This document shows positions 1 to 12,524 of a stretch of 64,000 nucleotides of DNA, in pieces; position 1 is the first letter of the stretch; every line of letters begins with the position of its first letter. Under the pieces are notes generated by a model. The model ran no database searches. It had not been told where the DNA came from and worked only from the letters and a program-made list of their open reading frames with translations. A program made the translations under genes and the position numbers. The stretch comes from Basidiobolus meristosporus CBS 931.73 (Eukaryota > Basidiobolomycota > Basidiobolomycetes > Basidiobolales > Basidiobolaceae): contig MCFE01000323.1 in NCBI GenBank assembly GCA_002104905.1, positions 1-64,000 on the forward strand, written 5' to 3'.

Positions 1-393
1 ATGTTGAAACCCATCTAAATGGATCTGGTTAGGTGCATTTCTGGCCTAGAGCTGGTTGGTTGCCATGGCGAATTTCAGCTGACAATGGTCTGTTCTAATT
101 ACCTGGTCCTTTCGGCCACTGAGGGGGTCATTCAATACGCCACCCCGCGTGACATGGTGGGTGAGGGTAGCTGCATGTAATAAGCGTCTCAATCAGATCT
201 AGTGGCCACTCCCAATCATCCGTTGGTTTGGCCAAAGATGGATTCATTTCTGTCTCTTTCGGGTGTTTAGCAAATTGCTTTGCATGGTCCTGTCCATCGC
301 CTCCACGGTCAACCATGGCCAAATCGATCGATTCACACGGACGCATCACCAGTTCGATTGCGTTTCATGGATTCAATACAACTACTTTATTAT
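1..393. other. No supported gene; downstream flank of the pseudokinase gene
   Basis: Open frames here are short and match nothing I recognise. A 73-residue minus-strand frame (128-349) begins soon after the pseudokinase stop and could be 3' UTR or the start of another exon. I see no TATA box, repeat or RNA gene. Confidence 0.4.
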
Positions 394-2827
394 TCAGTCG
401 GTGGGGTTGGATGTATGGTACTGCACGAAGCAGTTTCTCTTGGGCGTGTGACATAGCACCACGTCACAAGCTTGGCACTTTGTGTTTGATTGATATGCTT
501 TGGATGAGGACTTCCCTTCTCTTTGGCAATTGTGCCGGCAGAGGTAGCACCGCTTTCGCTTTTCGATGTGAATGGGCAGGTGTGATCCTGGCTCTAGCCG
601 ATTCTTCGGCATTTGAACCTTCTTTTTGACATAGGGCCCACGCATCCGTGTTGGGGTATTGCTGAGGTTGGGAATGCTATGTGGGTGGCCAACAAAATTC
701 GTGGAATCATCAGGGATGAATGAGGATTCGCTCTCGTCGAGGCCATCGTTCAGATGGGGCACCTGCCCTGGCGTATTGCTACGGGGAGTAGACGGGGACT
801 CGGATGTGGTAAGTGCTACTTCATTTGTGATGATTTCTACAGGCCGATAAGGTGTGTGGCTGTCATATGAAAATGCATGCTGTGCCTCACAACTCATTGG
901 TTGGGAATTTCGTTCAGTAGTGATATCGGGCAGGTTTGGTGTCTCAGAGTTAAATATAAGTGGGTTTCCCACTGAATGATCGCCTTCTGAGGAGGAATGT
1001 GAAACCGGCGCTGTAGCTTGTAAAGGGTGGAAGGGGCTCGAGTCATACTCATGAGGCGAGCTGAGCTCCGGTTCTATCTGCTCGTTTGGATTATAGCATG
1101 GATTTTCTACGACCTCAAGTCGCTGGTCTAACTCATACATTTCTTCTAAGCTTTGTATCAACATATCAATATCAATGCGCTCTCGTCGGTCTTGTTTCCA
1201 GCAAGCATGCATTAGGTGAGTGAAATTGAGAAACGGCGGCTCCACAAAAAGCGGTGGTCGCTCGCCGTTTTGGACTTTCTGTCGGATCTCAGACTCACTA
1301 AGATCATGAAAGGGTACCGATTGTGCCGCCAGCTCCCACCTACACAGAAACACAGGGTCAGCAGTAGCACTTGAATCGGCATCGACTGCCTAGAGGTCTA
1401 CTTACATCACGAAACCAAATGAATAAATATCGCACTTTATATCCAGTCGACTTCCGGGGGTGTATAATTCTGGCGCGCACCAGGGAAGTATGTGCGGAGG
1501 AATCCTGTACCGACTGGCATAGTTCGGCTGCACCGTTGAGTTCAAATCCCAGAATGCAAAATCACTCAGGTGCACTCCTTCATTGGTGTCTAACTTTCGA
1601 ATAATTAAGTAAAGGCTTTAATATAAAAGCTGAACACAGCCAGCCTTGAACTATCAAGCTGCAAACTCACCATGATGTTGCTGCATCTCAGATTCCCGTG
1701 TGCCATGGGTACACACTTCAGGTAGCGTAATCCACGCGCTATATCCAATGCATACTGAATTCGCCGCCCCCAAGAGAATTGTGACGATCGAAGGTGCTGG
1801 GCCAAATCCCTTTTGGCCATGTATGGCATGACAATACAGTATCTTCCTGGTTCTAAACATGCCCCAATCAAACCATTGATATGCTGCGATCGTAGTTCAC
1901 TAATTTCTCAATAAATCGAATAAAAGGATCAATTGCTGGAAACTTGGGGAGTGGCTAATTTGCAAGACTAACCACAGTGCATGTACTCTTTGCCGCAGCT
2001 GCTTAAGCCATTCATGTGACGCAAAGGATTCGAAATTCAATTGCTTAATGGCCACATCCTCTCCTCGGTAGATTCCACGATAGACAGACCCAGAAGGGCT
2101 GGAACCAATGTGTTCCAGAAATGAAAGCTCAAAGAATGGGATTTCTATGGAAGAGGCAAAGACTAAGCAATATCGAGAAGATATCGTTAGCGACAAGGTC
2201 ACCCTATTATATTGCAGCAGCATAAATACCTTCGGCAATATCCTCACTCTCTTTGATCTTGATTATCTTCGAAAGTTTGCCAAGCTGATAGTCTAAAGAC
2301 CTTTTCAGTTTTACTTGAATTGGATCTTGTAGAGGCAGTTCGGCAATTCCCTCCAAAAATTTACTCTTTATTTCGTCCCATCTTTGAACTAGTTCGTTGT
2401 AATCTTCTGTGCTGGCAGAAAATATGAGGCTCTCATCGAAATCATGCTCCAGATTCAGGGCGATGGATAAAAGGTGAGTGGCGCTTGAGGTGAGTTTATG
2501 GATTCGTAAGAACTCGAGGTTTTGAACCCCATGTCGAACTGCTTCATGATACCAGTTCTCGGATTTCGGCTGGTTGAGGTTTGGGGTAAACTTCTCGATA
2601 ATATCCTCAGTTCTCTCCACGGATTGACGTAATAAACATAAGCTTTCTTGTATGGTAGGGTCGACAACCTCGTGCTGCTTCAAACATATTAGAGCATTGA
2701 GGAGTACGCTTAGGCGCTCGCATACTCTTTGTGTTTGTCGTTTTATGAGCTCCACTCGGCCCAATTTCTGTTCTATTCGATGAAGGGTGAATATAAGTGT
2801 TGAAACTTCGTTAGGTAGTTGTTCCAT
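394..2827 (-). CDS. MLKL-like protein: helical N-terminal domain, TKL pseudokinase, C-terminal transposase-type zinc knuckle
   Basis: Five exons join in frame: 2827-2230, 2162-1973, 1899-1671, 1593-1406 and 1339-394, with introns of 66-77 bp and GT-AG ends, giving 716 residues. Residues 1-199 are almost entirely helical, in the style of the MLKL four-helix bundle. Residues 209-472 are a TKL-type kinase fold with a glycine loop (GSSPSGSVY, 219-227), the VAIK lysine (K239) and an APE motif (379-381). The catalytic loop reads HGNLRCSN at 330 instead of HRD, and the metal motif reads DFA at 350 instead of DFG, so phosphotransfer is unlikely. A low-complexity linker leads to a Cys/His cluster (666-709) with CYLC, CQAC, LCH and CFVQYH, typical of the C-terminus of piggyBac-type transposases. 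From the family I infer a role in regulated membrane damage or cell death. Exon boundaries were chosen by domain continuity. Confidence 0.75.
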
Positions 2828-4059
2828 GTCGAGCTAGCTATCTAGAGGAGATGTTTCGTAGGGAGAGGTTTCCAGGATTCCAAACGGTGTAAGGCAGGAA
2901 TAAACTTAATGTCTATGGAGAAGACATACCAAGGAAGGTCTCGAAGCTTTGAACACACACTGGTACCTCTTACAAGCAAAGATAAAATATACTCTGTAAA
3001 TCCGCGCCAGTGGGTATCAAACAAGAATTGGCTGTATGCTGCTGGCAAGTAGAGGTCAAAAATATTGGATACCAATTTGATCCCAGAAATTGGATTATTT
3101 TCTATGGGGATTGGTGGTTTTGAGGAGAAGCAGGAAGTGGCACGGCCCTCTTAATTGGTTAAATCATCGAGTCGGGTGATTTGATTGGTTTATTGGTCAG
3201 TACGCATATGATCACCTACCATATCACCCAAAAGATCCATGAAGTGGAAGAGAAATGAGTACCACGATAAGAACAACTCGCCATCGAGCACCTCGAGGTG
3301 GCCAAGAGAAAACAGAGCGCATGACGAATAGCCGGCATCAAGGGGCTATTTTATGCCAATGGCCCTTGCCTTTTGATGGTTGTTGATCAAGTTGCTATGT
3401 GTGGAGTAAGATAAATGATGCGGCAACCTCTTGAGAACAAATCGTCATCGCTCTATTACTTATAGAGGTGCCTATTCATTCGCATGCTTGGTATCAATGC
3501 ATTGATCACTCGGGTCGTACTTTCGTCACATCACGTGATCGAGCATGGCTTAGACCTCACTCGAAATGAATGAATGCCATAAAAGAAACATAAATACAAC
3601 ACAACCATTAACATAGGTTTCAGGCACTCTAGCTGAGTAAGAACCAGGGGGCACAAAGGAGCTGTTGGGTTGTCAGATGATATCCATTGGGAATTGCCAA
3701 CCTAGAAACTGGTGAGCCAATGTCTACCCCTTCCTCTGGGATACAATTTACATCGTTTGTGACTTGAACTAACCAAGTGGCCATTATATAATAGCAATTT
3801 ATTGGCTGAGCCACCAGGTTTTTAACTGGTTTCGATTGATGTTGCTCCTTATTCTCCCCCTTGGCAACCCTGGTTTTCCACAAGGTCATATAAGATTGGC
3901 CCATATCAACTACGGATAAGCTACGTTAGTTTGAGAATCGTTGTCATTTGAGGACCTATTTCAGTTGGGATACTCTGTTGATCCTCAAGAGTATTCCTTT
4001 ACGACTTGTTAGACCTTCAAACCGCACGCTATTGCTGCACCCAAGAAAACTTGCGTGAG
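2828..4059. promoter_or_regulatory. Shared upstream region between two divergent genes
   Basis: This 1.2 kb gap separates the starts of the pseudokinase gene (minus) and the Vps10-type gene (plus), so it must hold both promoters. A 91-residue minus-strand frame (3629-3904) has no recognisable domain and no start context, and I do not call it a gene. No convincing TATA box or repeat was found. Confidence 0.45.
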
Positions 4060-7000
4060 ATGACTTCTACTTTCAAGCGCTGGAAATGGCTGATACCACT
4101 ATTTCTATTAAAATGTATGACCTTTGTATATGGTGGAGAGGTGTCCATCACAAAAACTAGTTTTCACAATCTACCCACCAAGCTATTCTATTTCGAAGAT
4201 TCTGGGGTATGCCAACCTGTACTTTGCAAACGGAAGGGTGCGGATCTCTGACATTCTCTGTAGGTAATTCTTTACTTAGATACCATCCTGAAAACGGTCT
4301 ATTACTCTTCGGACGAGGGAAAATCATGGGCACCCGTGTCTGGAGTTCCTGAGCGAGTAGCCCTAGAGATGTATAATCACCCATTTGACAAGGACACGGT
4401 AATGCGCTACTGATATTGGGATATTGATATTCAATGGGATTAACTCGTCTTGCTACTTTGCAGGCATATATATTGACGAATTCTCAGACGCAGTACATCT
4501 CGCAAGACAAGGGGGCAAGTTGGAAATCATTCGAGACTCCGTTAACGCCTAGCACAAGCACCCCAGCACTGAGTTTTCATGCAGAACGAGCTCACTACGT
4601 GATATTCACGGGTGTCCGGTGTAATTCCTCCGGGGGCTGGGGCAGAGAGACATGTACGGATGAAGTAAGTTACTTGATTCGAGCGATGCGATTGTACCTG
4701 GTAGTAACTTCCATCATTGTTCCTAGTCTTATTACACAAGAGATGCGTTCAGTACTGCTCCCAAACTACTACTTCGGAACACAGCTAAATGCATTTGGGC
4801 ACGATCCACACCGCATTTTCAATCAGTGCCGGAACAAACAGTCTTGTGTATCGAAAGCGTGGTTGATGAAATAATGACGAATGCGAATAACATGAGACTG
4901 GTTCAAAGTGAGGATTACTTTGAGCATTCTAAAGTCGTAGTCCAGTTCAATGAGGAGGCTAGAGATATGAGCGGGATCGTTGGACTAACTGTGATCGAAA
5001 GATATTTAGTGGCCGCCCTGGTAAGGTTTACAGACCTCTGCTGCTCAATGAAACTGCTAATGAATGCATGGTCTGCCCCTCTAGAAGCACAAGAATAGTG
5101 ATGACATGAGCTTGTTCGTTACCCAAGATGCCATTGAGTGGGATATGGTAGAGTGTAGGCGAATAGGCAGTGATAGGTATTGCGAGTTGCTAAACGTTTC
5201 TTGCAATTCCTTAGGCAAACATTCCGTTGAACTCCGGCTTGAAGCAAAATGTACGATTATTAATTCTGCACTATTTTGAAATCTACATGTTACTAACTTG
5301 GTTTGGTTCTTTTGACCAGGCCTTTACCCTCTTGGAATCCTCATCACATTCATTGGTGCTCGACGTTGTATACTCAAACTCGGCAGCTTACGGAAATCTC
5401 TACCGATCCAATTTCAACGGCAGTTTTTACACGACCTCCCTCAAATACACTAACAGAAATGCCGCGGGGATTGTTGATTATGAGAAGATTCAGGGCGTTG
5501 AAGGCATCGTGCTATCGAATGTTGTATCGAATTACGAGATTGTCGATCGGAATGGTCCTTGGGTTGAGAAAAAACTGAAATCCATGATCTCATTTGATGA
5601 TGGTTGGTACATTCCATCGTCGTTGATGTAAGCCAGCCAAGCTAACATATGCTCTTAAGGTGCCCACTGGAGATATCTTAAGGCACCAGAAGCAGACCAT
5701 GAAGGGAGACGATACCAATGCCATTCCGGACAGAGTGTAAGACTACTCTTATCACCTGCATCTTAATATATATTAATCTGTTTCTACTTCCTGTGAAAAG
5801 TCGGATGAGTGCACATTGCATTTGCACTCTGTAACAAGGCCGCACAACTTTGGCAGAGTCTTCTCCTCCAGCGGAGCTCCAGGAATTGTTATGGGTGTTG
5901 GTAGTGTTGGCGATTCGCTTTTACCCTACGACCAATGCGATACTTTTCTCAGCGCTGACGGTGGCTTAACTTGGAAGGCAGTCAAAAGCGGCGCGCAAAA
6001 ATATGAATTTGGCGATATGGGGGCACTACTAGTCATTGTGAATGACGAATCTTCCACTGACCATTTTCACTACAGCTATGACAGAGGTCAAAGTTGGAAA
6101 AAAGTGGAATTGGGAGCCACGATACGAGCTCGGCTGTTGACCACTGACCCGGAGTCTACTACACAGAAGTTCCTGCTCCTCGGTACCACCAGCAACAACT
6201 GGGAAACGGACGGAGCGCGGCATATCATGTTCCAATTGAACTTCGAGAATGTCCTGGACAGGAAGTGCCAGTTTGAGGAAGGGAATACGAATGGTGATTT
6301 CGAGAAATGGATCGCCCGAAACCTAGAGGACGGCCCTGACTGCATTATGGGGCATACCACTTCCTACTGGAGACGTAAAGAAAATGCCAATTGCTATGTT
6401 GGCGAGAAGTTCAAAGATCCAAAACAAACACTGGATACCTGCCCATGCACCCAGGAAGATTTCGAATGTGACTATAATTTCGTTCAAGATGACAGTGGAA
6501 AATGCGTGAAGGCAGGCCCGGAGATTATTCCCGCTGGTGAATGTCAAGGAGGCAAAGAGAGGTATCTTGGAAGCTCAGGGTATAGGCTTATCCCAGGGAA
6601 CACATGCGACCGGGACAGGGGCCAGAAACTTGACGAGCCTATAGAGAAGCCGTGCAGCGCTGGAGAGCATCGAGACTCCAAGCCAACTGGAGTAGTAAAA
6701 CACAAATCCACCATCTTTTCTTCGCCGATTGATAGATTCTATTACTTCCAAAACTCCTCAGTTATACTGATCCATACTATGATGGGAGAGATCTGGAGAA
6801 GCTCGGATGAAGGGGCCACTTGGATCAAGGTCATGAAGGAGCAGGGCCCGATTGCTATATTGATCATGCACGAATGGAGCAATGAGCGGGCCTATTTCTT
6901 TACCGAAAACAACGAGTTGTGGGCCACCGTTGATAAAGGCGCAACGTTCTCCAAGATCTCGATCCCCCTGCCCGGAAATAAACTGGGCTTGCCGCTGCTG

Positions 7001-10000
7001 GACTTCCATCCCGATGAGTCGGAGTGGTTACTCTTCATGGGAGGCACTGATTGCCCAGGCTGTCACAGCGAAGCTTTCTTTAGCAACAACCATGGGGAAT
7101 ATTGGACCAAGGTTGAGACATTCGCACAAAAATGTATCTTTGGAAAGGATGCAAAGTTCACCAAAGTTCCGAAGGAAACGATCTTCTGCTCATCCTATAA
7201 GAACAAGGACGCCGGAATTAGCCAGGACGCGTTGGGTGGCATATCCACCAATGCCAATCCGCTGCAGCTGACAATGACCACCGATTTCGGGGACAACTCG
7301 CATATGGTTTTCCAGCCAGTGTCCGAGTTCATCATTACTGACGAGTTCATGGCAGTGGCAACAGAGCATGGCGGCGATCTGGTGCTCTATGTGTCTGTGG
7401 ACGGAGAGAGTTTTGCGGAAGCGGTGTTCCCCCCAAACACACGGGTCGACAAAAACGCATTCACCATTCTTCAGTCCAACACCGGCACCATCTTCCTGGA
7501 CATCTTCAGGTCAACCACATACGGGTCCGAATACGGCACCCTGTTTGTATCGAATTCCAACGGCACCTACTACTCTAGGTCTCTGGAGAACACCAATCGC
7601 AACAGCAATGGCTTGGTGGATTTCGAAAAGATGCTAGGGATCGAGGGGACCATACTGGCCAATCAAGTGATCAATGCCGAAACGTCCGGAAGGTACAATT
7701 CCAAGAAGAAAGTCCGTACCATGATCTCCTATGACGATGGCAGTACCTGGAAGCCAATCATTGCCCCGAGCGTAGATGCACTAGGCCGGCCAATCAACTG
7801 CGTGACCGACTGTTTCTTGAATCTGCATAGTCGAACCGATATCAAAGGACCAGGTGCCATATTCAGCGTAGACTCTGCTGCTGGCCTTATGATGGGAGTT
7901 GGGAATGTCGGGCCAAGCCTGCTGCCCTACGAACAAGGAAACACATATCTTACAAGGGACGGTGGACGTACCTGGAAAGAGATAAGGCGAGGCGAGAGCC
8001 TGTATGAGTTTGGTGACTATGGCGGATTGTTGGTTGCCATCGATGATGAGGGAGCTACAGACCAACTTCTATATAGCTGGGATTTGGGAGACCATTGGAA
8101 TACGTACACGTTCTCCGATGAGTCGATTCGCGTCTCGATGCTTACAATCGAGCCCACGTCGACCAGTCAGAAGTTCTTGATCATCGGCCATACTGTTTCC
8201 ACCAGGGACCGCAATGCTCAGCAGGTGGTGATCCAAGTGGACTTCAACAACATCGAAGCGCGCCAATGCAACTTCAACGAGAACGAGAACGACAATAACA
8301 ACGACTTTGAGCTATGGAACCCTGCCGGGCTATCAGAGTGTTTACTTGGCCATGAAACTGAATACTGGAGGCGCAAAAAGGATAGAGTCTGCTACATCGG
8401 TAAACCGTACGGAAAACCCAAAACCAAGCAGATCAACTGCAAGTGCACTGAAAGGGACTACCAGTGTGACACCAATTTCTGGAGAGACTCGAATGGCAAA
8501 TGTGTCCTCTATGGAACTGATCCGGATCGCCCACGTACCTGCCAATCTGGACAGAGGTACCTTGGTAGCTCCGGGTACCGGAAGATCCCCAAGAGCACAT
8601 GTGTAGGCGGGCTCCGGCTTGAAGAAAAAGTAGAGAAGGATTGTGGCACGATCACCGGCATACAAACCAAAGCGACCGTGTTTGAGCAAGAGGAAATCGT
8701 CGATTACTACTACTTCAAAAAATCTGACCATGTGCTGATGCGCACATCCACGGGTAGCGTGTGGGTGAGCTATGACGAAGGCTATGAATGGAAAAAACTT
8801 TTGGGGGATACAGGCGAGAAGGTGATCGACGTGTACATGCACCCGTACGACGAAGATAGAGCATACTTCATTACTCAAGGGAAGATCCACTACTACACGA
8901 AGGATGAAGGTAGAAAGTTGGAGCAGTTCAAGGTCCCGGTAGCTCCAAGCACCCTGGGCTCCAATTTGCTGAGTCTGCATCCCGAGGAGCCTGACTGGCT
9001 GATCTATGTGGGCAGCGAGGAGTGCGAATGGTCATTGTCGCCGAACTGCCACACAGACGCATATTATTCGTTGGATGCCGGAAATACGTGGAAAACGTTG
9101 GAGACGTATGTGAAGAGCTGCACCTGGGCCCGGACCGACAAATTCACTGCACCCAAGAAGAATTCGATCTTCTGCGAAAGCTACGCATCGAAACGCGGGA
9201 ACCAGAAGCAGTTTAGTGGGCAGCCTGTCGATTTCTTGCTGAGCACTGATTTCTTCCAAGATCAACGCCGCCTATTTGAAAACACCGGAGGCTTTGCTAT
9301 CTTTGAAGAGTTCATGGTGGTGACGCAGTTGGATAGCAGCGGGGGCGGGATGTTTCTTCAGATGAGTGTTGATGGGGAGAACTTCGCATTAGCACAATTC
9401 ACTGGCGATATCTCCAAGCTTCATCAGGCATATACAATCCTCGAGTCCACGACACATTCCGTATTCTTGCACGTCACCACGAACACGCGCACGAACGCCG
9501 AATTCGGCACCATCTATATCTCCAACGCCAATGGAACCTTCTTCACCACCTCAGTTGAGTCAGTCAACAGAGACGCTCGTGGGCTGGTTGACTTCGAAAA
9601 GATGGCTGGCATTGACGGAATTGCTATGGTGAACCAAGTCGCAAACCCCACTCAGACCAACCGGGGTGACAAGAAAAAATTGCGCTCGTTGATTTCGCAT
9701 GATAACGGACGATCATGGAAACCGTTAACGGCTCCGAAGGCGGACGTTTATGGAAGAGCGTATGCCTGTGCGGCAGAAGAATGCAGCCTTAACATCCATA
9801 GTTACACGGAGCATCAGGATCCGCAAAATCTGTTCAGCTCATCATCGGCTGTCGGGTTAATGCTAGCAGTTGGCAACGTGGGAGACCATCTAACGGATTA
9901 TGTCGAAGGAGATACTTTCCTGTCCAGAGATGCTGGTGTAACTTGGAAGGAGATCCGCAAGGAAGCCCACATATATGAATTTGGCGACCATGGAGCCATC

Positions 10001-10924
10001 CTGATTCTGGTCAACGATGAAGAGCCAACTGATCACATACTATATTCATTGGACGAGGGATTGCACTTTAAGGAGCACTATTTTGCCAAGCCAAGTGAGA
10101 AAATCCGGATTTACACTATTGCCACTGAGCCACAGTCAACTAGCCGAAAGTTCTTGCTCTTCGGACGCACTACCGGATACAAACCCAATCAAGTGGTAGT
10201 TCATGTTGACTTCTCCGGGCTGAATATTAACCAATGCTTACTCGACACGGGCAAACCCGACACAGATGATTTTGAGCTATGGAGTCCGCAACAAGAGATG
10301 GAATCCAAATGTTTGTTCGGCAGGGATGTGCAGTACTACAGGCGCATTCCCCAGAACATCTGCTACATTGGCGGCAAGTTCGAGAACCCGGCCAAGATCG
10401 TATCCAATTGCACCTGTACTGAGCACGACTTCGAATGCGATTACAACTTTGCTCGCAAAGGGAATGAATGCGTGCTGGTTCCGGGACTTGAGCCATTGAA
10501 GACCGGGTGCGATGGAAGTGCAGACTACTACTACATCTCCTCCGGGTATCGCAAAATCCCGATGTCCAGTTGCGTTAATGGATTGGATCTTGATCAACGG
10601 CAGCGATATTGGTGTCCAGGCAGAGAGTGGAAGCGCGCAGTTAAATACACAGCGATCATGGTTCCGATATTACTTGTTGGCTGTGCCGTCTATGTGTATC
10701 TACGCCGACGCGGTGTAGAGTTCCCTACATCCATTCGTGCCCCATCGTTCGCCAAACTACGATTCCTGGGAGGATTAACTCGGATCAGGGTTCCTAGGTG
10801 GAACTGGTCATGGCTACGAAGGGGCACCAGCTCTAACTATGGATACGGCTATACAAGAGTTAATCAGGATGAGCCAATGGATGTGCTCATGGAAGACTAT
10901 GATTCGGACGATATGGATATGTGA
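4060..10924 (+). CDS. Vps10/sortilin-type vacuolar sorting receptor with three VPS10 modules
   Basis: Nine exons join in frame: 4060-4206, 4264-4398, 4464-4664, 4727-5020, 5085-5147, 5215-5250, 5320-5602, 5660-5736 and 5801-10924, giving 2119 residues. The start ATG is followed by a basic stretch and a hydrophobic signal peptide (WLIPLFLLKCMTFVYGG). Three tandem modules follow, roughly 30-700, 716-1361 and 1369-2019. Each is a beta-propeller with Asp-box repeats (S-x-D-x-G-x-W) ending in a 10CC cysteine domain that includes a Y[WY]RR motif and a SSGYR motif. One membrane segment (about 2026-2047) precedes a tail of about 70 residues ending in an acidic DYDSDDMDM. Known family members bind cargo such as carboxypeptidase Y in the late Golgi and cycle to endosomes. 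Yeast Vps10 has two modules, so the third is an addition. All introns lie in module 1; modules 2 and 3 share one exon of 5.1 kb. The exon 7 donor is a weak GTTGGT. Confidence 0.93.
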
Positions 10925-11309
10925 TGGGATCGCACCACGAATCGACCTAGTGCAAAACTATGAATGGCAACTCGCGCATACGGACATCAGCCCCTTTCGA
11001 TTTGCATAGCTGACCTCGTTTACATTCACGATACATTACCTTTTACAAGCACTAATCATTTCTTCATACTTACACTCATGTCAAATGATCGAAGTTCCGC
11101 CAGTGGCTTCAGCAGTTGTTTCTCGAGCTGATTATAAATCCAGGCAACACACACTTGCAAATATAAAAGCTCCGTTTGCTTGAGACCTAAATAAAGTGAG
11201 CATAGTAAGCACCAACTCGTGAACCCTTCCCTATGATCTGAAACGGTGCGGTGTGTGGGATAACGCGCACTGGTCACTTCATGCGCTACCCAGTTACTTC
11301 GATAGGCAA
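10925..11309. other. Intergenic, no supported gene
   Basis: This stretch follows the receptor stop codon and must contain its 3' UTR. A 73-residue minus-strand frame (11056-11277) has no recognisable motif. Nothing else was seen. Confidence 0.4.
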
Positions 11310-11591
11310 TTATTGAGTCCAGTTGTGTTTGCTATATCTGAGTTGCGAATTGCCCAAGAATGCATGCCAACTCGATTGCGCTCCTTGGCCTGCAGGTTGA
11401 CTCGGCCATATCTGGCGATGCTTAGAATAGGCATTTGAGCCAGCACGCTCATCATACAAGTCACTCTTGGCTTGGGAGACTGTAGCGTCAAGCAGCGTCA
11501 GCATGATGAACATCTGATCCATTATTTCCACCCATCCACGATCGCAGCCCAACATCTGGTCCACGGTTCGCGAATTAAGCGGTGGGAACAC
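11310..11591 (-). pseudogene. Possible remnant of a fungal-specific transcription factor
   Basis: A 93-residue frame begins PPLNSRTVDQMLGCDRGWV and continues EIMDQMFIMLTLLDAT. That pattern resembles the middle homology region of fungal Zn2Cys6 transcription factors as I remember them. No Cys6 cluster lies upstream and the frame closes soon after, so it looks like a fragment. It could also be one exon of a multi-exon gene that I failed to join. The identification rests on pattern memory only. Confidence 0.25.
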
Positions 11592-12062
11592 ACTCCATTA
11601 GTGGGGGCTGCGCTGCTCTCCGAATTTGGAAAGAGAATATTTATAAGTACTGACTTCTTTGCGGATTCAGCACACCCAGAAGTCCGCACTCGGGGATGAT
11701 AATAGGCTGAGCCATGGGTTGATACCTTGGCAACAGATGAATGGCAATTTGAGGACTCTTCAGAGACTTACATCCTTGATTCGCTGTTGGAAAGAAACTG
11801 TCTTAATATTTACAAAATACATGATCATTGGCCAGGGGCTGGCAAATCCTCATGGTGATCTCTCGTCGCCTGGTCATATGCAAGTTATGTAAGATATGTT
11901 TATCAAAAGTTGTGGAGCTGGCCAAGGCTGACTAAGACATGCGAACTCCAGGATTGGCGAAGGGGTGCCGAAGAGGAAATGGCGAAACTTGCCGCGTGAC
12001 GTATATATAGGATTGGAAATGCCTCGCCACAGGCATTCCTACCGTTGTTTGTGTATCTGGCT

Positions 12063-12524
12063 ATGTCAAACCTTCGCTATAGGCATAGCCCATTCCGCCA
12101 ACAAGAAAACCTCACGATTCAAAACTGTGTAGACGAGCTCCTCAAAAGTCGGAGAGCCTCTCCGGACCCATCCCCCAGCAAAAAGGACGGAAGAGTGCTG
12201 ACCATCGGTGACCTGGATAAGCTTTCTAAACGATTGAGCTCTTTCAATCAGTGTGAAATATCCAACTGCACATTCCTCGACCGGCTCCTTAGCAAAAACA
12301 ATCTTCCTCACGACCATAGCACTGCTTCCACTCATACGGTCTCTTCAACAAGCCTAGATTCCGACTCTGATACCAACTCAAGTGTTTCCTCGGTGGGCTC
12401 GACACGAGACGAGCTAGTCGCGTATGCACAATCCTTGAGGCCATCTCCGAAGCCAGAGATGGCCAAGCCTACGTGTATGATGCCTACGACCCCTTTACTC
12501 TACGTCAGCAAACGCCACACTTGA
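12063..12524 (+). CDS. Hypothetical protein, serine-rich C-terminal half
   Basis: The frame starts at an ATG about 55 bp after a TATA-like stretch (12002-12010) and runs 153 residues with no membrane segment. The N-terminal half is basic and polar (SNLRYRHSPF, then DELLKSRRASPDPSPSKKDG). Residues near 90-120 are Ser/Thr/Asp-rich, as in a disordered region. I recognise no family. An overlapping frame shifted by two bases is open at the 3' end and reads AYVYDAYDPFTLRQQTPHL before its stop at about 12537. That looks more protein-like than the called end, so an unseen intron or a frameshift near 12370-12440 may change the C-terminus. An alternative start lies at 12045. Confidence 0.45.
   Translation: MSNLRYRHSPFRQQENLTIQNCVDELLKSRRASPDPSPSKKDGRVLTIGDLDKLSKRLSSFNQCEISNCTFLDRLLSKNNLPHDHSTASTHTVSSTSLDSDSDTNSSVSSVGSTRDELVAYAQSLRPSPKPEMAKPTCMMPTTPLLYVSKRHT

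Noticed and set aside
3629-3904. 91-residue minus-strand frame between the pseudokinase and receptor genes
   Set aside because: No recognisable domain, and it lies in what must be promoter space for both neighbours.
8342-8980. 212-residue minus-strand frame inside the receptor gene
   Set aside because: It is antisense to exon 9, whose plus-strand product has clear VPS10 motifs.
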